From Arthrobacter citreus (GTDB taxonomy: Bacteria; Actinomycetota; Actinomycetes; Actinomycetales; Micrococcaceae), in NCBI RefSeq assembly GCF_038405225.1, contig NZ_CP151657.1, positions 2,666,001-2,730,000 on the forward strand: a stretch of DNA of 64,000 nucleotides. Reading direction: 5' to 3'. Positions 35,571 through 43,002 of the stretch are shown piece by piece; within the stretch, counting starts at the first letter, position 1, and each line of letters begins with the position of its first letter. The position numbers and the translations under genes were made by a program. The notes under the pieces were generated by a model. The model saw nothing but the letters and a program-made list of their open reading frames with translations. It ran no database searches and had not been told where the DNA came from.

Positions 35571-36803
35571 ATGCTCGCCAAATACTCACGGTCAAGTGTT
35601 GTTATTGTCCTCGTATACGTGAGCGTCATAGTTATTTCCACGCCTGGCCCCGGCGATAATTTGTGGTCGTGGACATCAGACTCCATCTATCCAAATTTGC
35701 TCATTTCCCTGCCAGGGCTTACCGGGCTGCTTGTGAAACGCACAAAGCCGAAATGTTCCTTAGCCCTCATCTGCGTCTCAGCCGTTCTCAGCCTGGCTGT
35801 TGGCAGCGTTGTCCCAGCCATGATGTTCCTATTCGATTCATCCTATTCTTTTGCTGAACGTTTGGCCCTGAGCCATCGCCGTTCATTGCTTATTGGGGCA
35901 TCCGTTATCACCGCCCTGGCATGCACCTGCGCTTTTATCAGCGGAAACATCCCGTTCGCCACCACAATGTTGTTTATTATCGGCGTTTCCGTTTGGCTGC
36001 CGCTGTTCTGGGGGTTGGACATCGTAAGTGCGCACCAGCTCGCCCATGCGGAACGGGAACGCGCATTGTCATCCATGCAGAGCCTTGCAGATCGCGCAGA
36101 GCTGGCATTAGCCGAGGAGAGGGTATGCATGGCAGCAGAGTTGCATGACACGGTCTCATCGCGGCTGGCCGCCATTGCCCTCCAAGCCCAGGCTGCACGG
36201 ACCCTCCTGAAGGGTGAGCGGGAAACCGAGATCATCAAACAAATTCACTCTGAGGCCATTCAGGCGCTTGGGGATATGAAGGTCCAAATTGCACTCCTGA
36301 GCGGGGCTTCTCCCCTCACTGTTAATGAGGCTGATTTCAACGAGTTATCGCAGCTTGTTGATCGGTCCAAGGCCCTGGGGCAATCCGTTGAGTTGGACGG
36401 GCCCGAACTTGAGGGACTCAGCCAGCCTTCCTCCCAGGTCCTGTACAAGATCGTCCACGAAGCACTTCTCAACGCCGCAAAGCACGCCCCTGGCGAGAAG
36501 GTGGAAGTTCGATGGACCGTCAATGACTCGTCCGTGCAGTTAGACGTGATAAACAGACTTCCCGACAAATTGCGGGATCTTTCCGGACCTGCTCCCCTGT
36601 GCGAGCCTTCGCCCGGCATTCCCGGCACTGGGCTGGGCCTGTCCTCTCTAGAGCGCCGGGTACTGGCCTTTGGAGGTGCATGGTTTGCCGGCCCCAGCGG
36701 CCAACGCTGGTGCATTGAGGCAAAGATCCCTCATCCACTCCCCTGGAGCTCGCACACCTCTGCGACACCTCACATCAAACTCAACCGAGAGAGACCAGTA
36801 TGA
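35571..36803 (+). CDS. two-component sensor histidine kinase (NarL/DesK-type)
   Basis: A 410-residue kinase with about five N-terminal membrane helices (1-150), a short coiled region (155-185), the HisKA_3 phosphoacceptor AAELHDTVSSRLA (His192) and a C-terminal ATPase with HEALLNAAKHA and GTGLGLSSLERRV. There is almost no extracytoplasmic domain, so it probably senses through the membrane, as bacteriocin- or envelope-stress kinases do. ATG 35571 has an AAGG site. It overlaps the response regulator by four bases and diverges from the lanthipeptide operon. Confidence 0.9.
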   Translation: MLAKYSRSSVVIVLVYVSVIVISTPGPGDNLWSWTSDSIYPNLLISLPGLTGLLVKRTKPKCSLALICVSAVLSLAVGSVVPAMMFLFDSSYSFAERLALSHRRSLLIGASVITALACTCAFISGNIPFATTMLFIIGVSVWLPLFWGLDIVSAHQLAHAERERALSSMQSLADRAELALAEERVCMAAELHDTVSSRLAAIALQAQAARTLLKGERETEIIKQIHSEAIQALGDMKVQIALLSGASPLTVNEADFNELSQLVDRSKALGQSVELDGPELEGLSQPSSQVLYKIVHEALLNAAKHAPGEKVEVRWTVNDSSVQLDVINRLPDKLRDLSGPAPLCEPSPGIPGTGLGLSSLERRVLAFGGAWFAGPSGQRWCIEAKIPHPLPWSSHTSATPHIKLNRERPV

Positions 36804-37444
36804 CTACCCGAGTCCTCATCGCCGATGACCACACCAGCATAAGATCAGGATTGCGCATGATCCTCGAAGCCGCGGGGTTCGCCGTCGTCGGAGAAGCCTC
36901 GGATGGAAACACTGCCGTTTCGATGGCGCGGCGCCTTGCACCTGATGTTGTCCTCATGGATATCCGCATGCCGGGCTGCAATGGGATTGAGGCTACACGG
37001 GAGATCGTTGCTCAGGGGTCCTCGAACGTCCTCATCCTCACCGCCTTTGATTTCGATGAAGATGTTCTCGGCGCAATCCGTGCCGGTGCCAAAGGCTACG
37101 CACTCAAGACCCTCGAGACCGAAGATCTGGTGCGCGCAGTCGGATCCGTGGCCCAGGGGAACAGTATCCTGGACCCCGACGTTGCCGGCACAGTAATGCG
37201 CACCATCGCCGAGAGTTCCCCCTCACCGGGGTTCGAAGCGGACTCCTGGCCACCCCCGGGACTTACGCCTCGCGAGGTGGCCGTCATGGAGTGCATTGGT
37301 GAAGGGCTTACGAATAGGCTGATTGCCCGAAAGCTCGGGGTTGCAGAAACTACCGCCAAATCCCATGTTTCAAGTGCCCTCGGGAAGCTGCAACTCACCT
37401 CGCGGGTGGAGGCTGCCATTTATGTGCTGTCGCGAAAGCACTAA
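36800..37444 (+). CDS. LuxR/NarL-type response regulator
   Basis: A 214-residue regulator: receiver domain (1-120) with Asp9/Asp10, phosphoacceptor Asp54 (VLMDIRMP) and Lys103, and a C-terminal LuxR helix-turn-helix (about 150-212: LTPREVAVMECIGEGLTNRL). It is coupled to the kinase by an ATGA overlap. It likely controls the ABC exporter downstream and perhaps the biosynthetic operon. Confidence 0.92.
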   Translation: MTTRVLIADDHTSIRSGLRMILEAAGFAVVGEASDGNTAVSMARRLAPDVVLMDIRMPGCNGIEATREIVAQGSSNVLILTAFDFDEDVLGAIRAGAKGYALKTLETEDLVRAVGSVAQGNSILDPDVAGTVMRTIAESSPSPGFEADSWPPPGLTPREVAVMECIGEGLTNRLIARKLGVAETTAKSHVSSALGKLQLTSRVEAAIYVLSRKH

Positions 37445-37864
37445 TATAAATCTGACTGGTGATCCACATCCATCCGGAGATTATGGCCCAGTAATAACCC
37501 GTTTGTTTCCCTGATATCACGCGAAGAACCGACATAACGTGAATTCAGCAGGAGACAGGGATTTCTCTGATGGCACGGTGTCCAGTTGAGGCTTTGTCCC
37601 GAAAAAGATCTGTGCATGATTCAGGCAAGCTCTGTGATTTTATGCTGTCAGGTGATAGAAAAGGTTCGTATCAGTCCCGTCGCCGGAATTACCTATGCGA
37701 TCTGCATTATTTGTCCGGTGTTCCCAGCTGTTCGACTGGTGATTAGCGGAGGCCGCTGGAGCGCCGAGAAAGCTGATTATCGATCCACAACCAAGCAACG
37801 TCTAAGAGGTGGGAAATGGTGGACAACACTCAGGAGCGGGCTTGCAGTCCGGGAGGGTGGCAGC
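37445..37864 (+). promoter_or_regulatory. 420-bp leader region of the ABC exporter
   Basis: No recognised gene. Two small frames exist: 37570-37746 (58 residues, basic and Cys-containing, weak ribosome site) and 37816-37872 (see separate entry). The frame of the exporter itself stays open back to 37586, but that extension has no ribosome site and unnatural composition. The region may hold a regulated promoter and leader. Confidence 0.35.
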
Positions 37865-37872
37865 GTGCCTAA
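37816..37872 (+). CDS. possible 18-residue upstream leader ORF of the ABC exporter
   Basis: ATG 37816 sits behind a good AGAGGTGGG ribosome site and reads MVDNTQERACSPGGWQRA before a stop that overlaps the GTG start (37865) of the ABC gene in another frame. Such an arrangement would couple exporter translation to the leader. It may equally be chance. Confidence 0.3.
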   Translation: MVDNTQERACSPGGWQRA

Positions 37873-39649
37873 AAAACCGGTCTCCCAACCGCCGCCCGCA
37901 GACCTGCGGGACCTAATGGTTTACCTGCGTGAACATCTGCCGGTCCTCGCCCTCGCCGTGGTCATCTCCCTGGTCGGTGCTGCGCTCAGTCTTGGGCAGC
38001 CGCTGGTCGTGAACCAAGCCATCACGGGCGTAAGCGCTGGGGAAACCAACTACACCGCAGTGCTGGTTCTCATCGGGCTGGTGGTGGGTTCCGGCCTCCT
38101 CGGAGCTTTTCAACTGTACCTACTTGAACGTACTGCTGAGGGCGTGGTGCTTAGCGCGAGACGTCGGCTGCTGCACAAATTGCTGTGGATGCCTATCGAG
38201 GAGTACGACGCGCGCAGGGTGGGCGATCTGGTTTCACGGGTCGGATCAGACACCACCATGGTGCGCGCGGCTCTTACGGGCGGCCTCGTTGACGCCCTCG
38301 GTGGGCTGTTGGTCTTTGCCGGTTCTCTGATTGCGATGGCTTTCTTGGATCTGGTGCTGTTGGGCATCACCTTAGGGGTGGTGGGAATCGCTGTGGTCAC
38401 CGTCGTCATTGCCAGTGCGCGGATCCAGGCCTTGACTCAGGCTTCCCAGGAAGCTGTTGGCCGGGTTGCCTCGGGTGTGGAACGTGCCCTGTCAGGAGTC
38501 CGGACCATCAGAGCTGCAGGAGCCACCGAACGTGAAGAACACAGCCTGGGCCAAGAAGCGCAGGCCGCTTACAGCTATGGAGTTCAGACTGCAAAGGTAG
38601 GGGCTGTGTTGTGGCCAATCAGCCAACTGGCCATCCAGGTTTCCTTCCTGGCCGTGCTGGGTGTTGGTGGATTCCGGGTTGCAGCAGGGACGATGTCTGT
38701 GGCTGATCTGGTGACCTTCATACTGTTCTTGTTCATGATGCTCATGCCACTAGCCAATGTGTTTGGTGCAGTCATCACGGTCCGAAGCGCTTTAGGGGCG
38801 CTTGCCCGGATTCAGGAGATCCTCAACCTTCCAGTGGAAAGCACCGACCACGACGCAGCTGTCCAGACGACTACGCGCAGCTTGAACGCACCTGTCAGTG
38901 GTCCACATCGAAATACCCCCGTGCCGCTGATCGAGTTCGATGGCGTCACCTTCTCCTATCGTGATTCTGCGCCTGTCCTGCGGGACGTTACTTTTTCCGT
39001 TGCTGCCGGCACAACCACAGCAATCGTCGGCCCCTCGGGGGCAGGGAAGTCGACGCTGCTGGCCCTTGTCGAACGCTTCTACGAACCGGACAGCGGCACT
39101 ATCCGTCTGGAGGGAGCGGATCTGCAGACCATTCCCAAAGCTGTTCTCCGGAGCCAGATAGGTTATGTCGAGCAGGACGCGCCAGTGCTGGCCGGCACCG
39201 TCAGGGACAATCTCGTCTTGGCCAGTCCCGGCATGGTTGACCGCCGGTGTCGGGAAGTCTTAGCGTCAGTGAACTTGCTTCAGCGAATAGATGAGCATCC
39301 AGACGGACTCGACGCTGCTGTCGGCGACGGTGGAGCGGGCCTATCCGGTGGCGAGCGCCAACGTTTGGCGATAGCACGAGCTCTGGCGTCCCACACTGAA
39401 TTGCTGTTACTTGACGAGCCAACTGCCAGCCTGGACGGGCGCAATGAACGGGCCCTGCATGACGCCATTTGGTCTGCCGCCGCCAGCCGCACAGTAATAG
39501 TTGTGGCACATCGGCTGGCTACTGTCGCTCATGCCGATCAAATTGTCGTCCTCGAAGCCGGACACGTTGTATCGGTCGGCACTCATGCAGAACTTCTGGA
39601 CAGGAGCCCGCTGTACCGAGAGCTCGCCCAGGACCAACTTTTGAAATAG
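37865..39649 (+). CDS. ABC exporter, fused membrane and ATPase domains
   Basis: A 594-residue half-transporter from GTG 37865, which follows GGGAGGGTGG. Residues 20-340 form a six-helix exporter domain; the ATPase domain has Walker A GPSGAGKST (389-397), LSGGE (493-497) and LLLLDEPTAS. It lacks an N-terminal C39 peptidase, so it would not cut a leader. As the only exporter in the locus, next to a two-component system, it is a candidate for export of the lipopeptide or for self-protection. It would act as a homodimer since no partner gene is linked. Confidence 0.85.
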   Translation: MPKKPVSQPPPADLRDLMVYLREHLPVLALAVVISLVGAALSLGQPLVVNQAITGVSAGETNYTAVLVLIGLVVGSGLLGAFQLYLLERTAEGVVLSARRRLLHKLLWMPIEEYDARRVGDLVSRVGSDTTMVRAALTGGLVDALGGLLVFAGSLIAMAFLDLVLLGITLGVVGIAVVTVVIASARIQALTQASQEAVGRVASGVERALSGVRTIRAAGATEREEHSLGQEAQAAYSYGVQTAKVGAVLWPISQLAIQVSFLAVLGVGGFRVAAGTMSVADLVTFILFLFMMLMPLANVFGAVITVRSALGALARIQEILNLPVESTDHDAAVQTTTRSLNAPVSGPHRNTPVPLIEFDGVTFSYRDSAPVLRDVTFSVAAGTTTAIVGPSGAGKSTLLALVERFYEPDSGTIRLEGADLQTIPKAVLRSQIGYVEQDAPVLAGTVRDNLVLASPGMVDRRCREVLASVNLLQRIDEHPDGLDAAVGDGGAGLSGGERQRLAIARALASHTELLLLDEPTASLDGRNERALHDAIWSAAASRTVIVVAHRLATVAHADQIVVLEAGHVVSVGTHAELLDRSPLYRELAQDQLLK

Positions 39650-39670
39650 GTCAAGCGTGGATTAGCCCTA

Positions 39671-39699
39671 TGGTGCCAGCAGGGTTACTGCTGGCACCA
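39671..39699. terminator. bidirectional terminator after the ABC exporter
   Basis: TGGTGCCAGCA pairs with TGCTGGCACCA (11 bp, loop of seven) between the exporter stop and the convergent gene ending at 39705. It marks a natural right boundary of the biosynthetic locus. Confidence 0.7.
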
Positions 39700-39704
39700 C
39701 CGCC

Positions 39705-40100
39705 CTACTCCCCCGACGGCTGGCCGCGCACTGCGGACCACTTATCATTCAGGGTGACGTCGGCCAGCGGACGCCACTGGTTGGTCTCCAGCAGCGACGC
39801 GACAGTGTCGCGGTTGATGTCCAGCTCCTTGCCGCCTTCCTCCGCCACGGTGGGGAAGCACACCCACAGCACGCCGCCGGACTCCACGGCAGCGGCGGCA
39901 CCGGTCAGATCATGGGCGAGATCGGCTGAGGATCCCACGACCAGAATGACGACGTCGGCCGGCATGAGCGCGCCCGCTTCGGCAAGGAACGCGTGTTCGG
40001 GAAGGAATGCCGCAACCTCCGGCCGACCCTGCGCGCCATAGACGGTAACGCGTTCCGCTACGGAAACGCCGAACGGCTGGGCGGAGGAATCAGAAGACAT
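39705..40100 (-). CDS. conserved hypothetical protein, DUF3052-like
   Basis: A 131-residue soluble protein with an alternating strand/helix pattern (ADVVILVVGSSADLAHDL, GGVLWVCFP) and a C-terminal DVTLNDKWSAVRGQP segment. This recalls actinobacterial DUF3052-like proteins, which have a similar loop and a final tryptophan-containing strand; the link is by pattern only. It marks the return to high-GC chromosomal genes. No function is known. Confidence 0.5.
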   Translation of the reverse strand: MSSDSSAQPFGVSVAERVTVYGAQGRPEVAAFLPEHAFLAEAGALMPADVVILVVGSSADLAHDLTGAAAAVESGGVLWVCFPTVAEEGGKELDINRDTVASLLETNQWRPLADVTLNDKWSAVRGQPSGE

Positions 40101-40258
40101 GGGTGGAGCTCCATTTCACGGGCGTGAGGCGGTTTGGGCAGTAATTTCCGGCAGGCACGCCGACCGGCCGGTTAGTTCCATTCTTTCAGGTTCACGCATC
40201 GACGCAGGTCACCGGGGGTTCCCGCCGCGCCGAAACATCTGCGGCAGTGGCCGGACAG

Positions 40259-40804
40259 CTACCGGACGGCCGCCGCAGTTTCCCGCCAAGTCCTCGTGAC
40301 AGCAACCCCGCCCGCAACAGCCACCAGCGCAAAGGCCGCCAGGACCTGCAGATCCGAGCTGACTCCGTCAAAGAGTGCCACCGTCAGACTCACGGCCAAA
40401 ACCAGAACACCCGTGGCCGCCGCAAGTGTTCCCCGGGTGCGCACGGCGAGCGCGATCAGGGCCAGCCCATAGCAAGGGCTGAAGATGAGCTCGAAACCGG
40501 TCAAGGGCACGGAGAGAACGGCCAGCCCGGTCAGCGCGGCCAGGGCTCCGCGTTGCCTGCGGATTCCGGCGCGGTTCTCGGACGCCGCGGTGAGCAGGTA
40601 TGCCGCCAGGATGAGGACCACGGGCACAGCACCCCACAGCAGGGAAAACGGGAAAGACAGATTAAGGAACGGATCCGGCATTCCCGCGGCACGGAGCAGG
40701 GCCAGCAAGGCTCCCCCGGAAACCGCCGCCAGCAGGGCCGCATCAGCAGTCCGGTCAGCCCGGTGGTCTGCTTTGTGGTCGACGGCGGCGCTCGGTGCGG
40801 GCAT
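40259..40804 (-). CDS. hypothetical integral membrane protein
   Basis: A 181-residue protein with a charged His/Asp-rich N-terminus (1-20) and about five hydrophobic helices, built mostly of Ala, Leu, Val and Gly. No motif was recognised. It is transcribed alone, divergent from the frameshifted SDR gene. Confidence 0.55.
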   Translation of the reverse strand: MPAPSAAVDHKADHRADRTADAALLAAVSGGALLALLRAAGMPDPFLNLSFPFSLLWGAVPVVLILAAYLLTAASENRAGIRRQRGALAALTGLAVLSVPLTGFELIFSPCYGLALIALAVRTRGTLAAATGVLVLAVSLTVALFDGVSSDLQVLAAFALVAVAGGVAVTRTWRETAAAVR

Positions 40805-40936
40805 GAAGGTGTCCTGTCCGGTTGGCTGGCGGTGCTCAGGGTTATGCCCGGCACCCTACACGCACCCGCCTCCGGTAGGCACAATGGGCACACGCAGCGA
40901 AGCCCTTTTCCTCGTCATCCGCCGTCCGGAGGCCCC

Positions 40937-41675
40937 ATGAACACGTCATCCCAGCGCAGTGTCATCATCACCGGCGGATCCGGAGGCATCGGGCGGGCCG
41001 CCGCTCTTCGCCTCGCCCGCGACGGCGCCAACATCCTCGTTCACTACAGCGGAAACAGTGATGCAGCGCGCGAAACAGCCGACGCCGTCGTCAAATCCGG
41101 CGGCACCGCCGTCGTTTTCGGCGCTGACGTGGCGGCTGAGGGAAAGATGCAGCAGATGTTTGTCGAAGCCGACGCTGCGTTTGGCGGCGTTGACGTACTG
41201 GTTCACACCGCAGGCATCATGCCCCTGGGCCCCATCGCCGAAATGGACTTGAAGACCTTTGACCGGATCCAGCGGACCAACGTCCGGGGCACCTTCATTG
41301 TTAATCAGCTGGCTGCCCGCCATCTGCGTGCCGGCGGCGCCATCATCAATTTCTCCACGTCGGTCACCCGTTTGCAGCTGCCGGGATACGGGGCGTATGC
41401 AGCATCCAAGGGCGCGGTGGAAGCAATGACGCTGATCCTGGCCCGTGAACTGGCGCGGACGGGACATCACGGTCAACGCCATCTCACCGGGACCGACTGC
41501 CACTCCCCTCTTTTTCAACGGCAAATCCCAGGACCAGATCGATGCCATTGCCGGGCTCAATCCAATGGAACGGCTCGGCACGCCGGAGGACATTGCCGAG
41601 GTGGTCGCTTTTCTCGCCGGGCCCGGGCGGTGGATTAACGGTCAGGTGCTCTACGCCAACGGCGGTGCGGCGTAA
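40937..41675 (+). pseudogene. SDR family oxidoreductase, broken by a one-base insertion
   Basis: From ATG 40937 (GGAGG site) the frame encodes a normal SDR: TGGSGGIGRAAA (about 13-24), NFSTS and YAASKG with the catalytic Tyr/Lys. Near 41452 the frame shifts: the text reads ELARTGHHGQ, while the next frame gives GRDITVNAISPGPTATPLFF to the stop at 41675 with a proper C-terminus (INGQVLYANGGAA). Removing one G in CTGGCGC (41451-41457) restores the consensus. The rest is well preserved, so this is either a very recent mutation or a base-calling error. Confidence 0.8.
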
Positions 41676-41819
41676 ACATCTGCCCAGCTGCCCGCCCCGG
41701 ACATCGATGCTCCGGTCCCGTGCTGCTCCGGACTGTGAGGCCCAGCCGGGTACCATCGAAGGGGCGATTTTCCCCGTCCGGGATGCGTCTGCTCCCTACA
41801 CTCAGCTCCAAGGAACCCG

Positions 41820-42320
41820 ATGCCGTTGAACAAGAAGTCACTCACTGCTGACGGATTCACCGGGTTCCGGCCCATTGAAACACTGGAGACCATCCGGATC
41901 CCGCAGCACCAAGGAATCTTCGCCGTACTGCGGCCGCAGGGGTTTGAACCGCGTTTCCTCGCGGCAAGCACAGCCGGGACCTTCAAGAAGAAGAATCCTT
42001 CGCTGCCCCGGACCGAGCTTTCCGAGCGGTGGGTTCCGGATGCCGACGTCCTGTTCTTCGGCAAGGCCAGCCCCGGCAGCAAGGGCAACCGCGGGCTGCG
42101 GCGCCAGATCTCCGAGTTTCTGGACTTTGGCAACGGACGGCCGCCGGGCCACTGGGAAGGCCGGTTGATCTGGCAGCTTGCGGACGCCGAGTCCCTGCTC
42201 GTGGCGTGGAAGGAATTGCCGGCCGACGAACTCAATGCGGCCCTGGCAGCTTACCAGACGGAGTTCATCCAGCTGCATGGCAGGTTGCCGTTCGCCAACC
42301 TCGTCCAGGCCCGCACCTAG
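41820..42320 (+). CDS. GIY-YIG-like predicted nuclease-fold protein
   Basis: A 166-residue protein with the pattern GIFAVLRPQGFEPRFL (about 31-46) and later DVLFFGKASPGSKGNRGLRRQI (75-96) and GHWEGRLIWQLADAESLLVAW. This is the order of elements in divergent GIY-YIG proteins of the ILYIGKA/GGR-WQL kind often annotated as hypothetical. The second motif is FFG instead of YIG, so nuclease activity is uncertain. It stands alone. Confidence 0.55.
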   Translation: MPLNKKSLTADGFTGFRPIETLETIRIPQHQGIFAVLRPQGFEPRFLAASTAGTFKKKNPSLPRTELSERWVPDADVLFFGKASPGSKGNRGLRRQISEFLDFGNGRPPGHWEGRLIWQLADAESLLVAWKELPADELNAALAAYQTEFIQLHGRLPFANLVQART

Positions 42321-42342
42321 GGGTACTGGCCCGCCCCGCTCT

Positions 42343-43002
42343 TTACTGCTGCGGGTCCGCGGCTGCGCGCCGCTCGGGCGCAGCAACCACGGCCAGAGCC
42401 ACGCAGCCCAGCGCCGGAATAATGAGCGGGAAGAACTGCCGCGCCACCAGCACGGTGAACGCCACCGAAGCCAGGATAAAGAGGGCCCCCACCGGATCCG
42501 AGGACAGCTCAGCCGCCGTCGGACGGACGATCCCTCGCCAGCCCGCCTCGGGCGTCCAGCGTCCGGCAATGCTCACAACCAGGAGTGCGACGACGGCCAG
42601 CACCGCCCAGCTGGCCCCAGCCACGACGACTCCCCCGGGCAGGGCTCCGCTGGAAGCCAGGGAAATGTTCAGCGCCAGCAGCAATGCGGCAGCGGTGGCG
42701 GCCACTCCGACCAGCAGCCCGCCGGGCAGTGCCTTGAGCAGCTCCCGCCAGAACCGCCCCATGGGGGCAACGTCCCCCTTGAGACTGCGGCGCAGGTGCC
42801 GGATGCCGGCGGCCAGCGCGCTCGGAAGGGTGATGACGAACAGCGAACCCGCTGTCACCAGCAGTCCCGTGGTCAGAACCGCACCCAGCAGAGTGAACGT
42901 GTTGGCGGCACCGGGCCAACGCAGCGGCGCCGTCTCCTGCTGCACGGGACCGCTGCCGTTGCGCGCGGCCCGGCGGACCATTCCGCGCTGACGCCGGTTC
43001 AT
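42343..43002 (-). CDS. YesL/DUF624-like membrane protein
   Basis: A 219-residue protein with five to six helices; the start (TFTLLGAVLTTGLLVTAGSLFVITLPSALAAG in outline) and following basic segment RHLRRSLKGD resemble YesL-type (DUF624) proteins that accompany glycan-use genes. Its start overlaps the GH42 stop (ATGA), so it is co-translated with the galactosidase. The role of YesL-like proteins is not established. Confidence 0.5.
   Translation of the reverse strand: MNRRQRGMVRRAARNGSGPVQQETAPLRWPGAANTFTLLGAVLTTGLLVTAGSLFVITLPSALAAGIRHLRRSLKGDVAPMGRFWRELLKALPGGLLVGVAATAAALLLALNISLASSGALPGGVVVAGASWAVLAVVALLVVSIAGRWTPEAGWRGIVRPTAAELSSDPVGALFILASVAFTVLVARQFFPLIIPALGCVALAVVAAPERRAAADPQQ

Noticed and set aside
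37586-37864. 93-residue N-terminal extension of the ABC exporter
   Set aside because: No ribosome site, unnatural composition, and GTG 37865 has a strong site and gives the normal exporter length.
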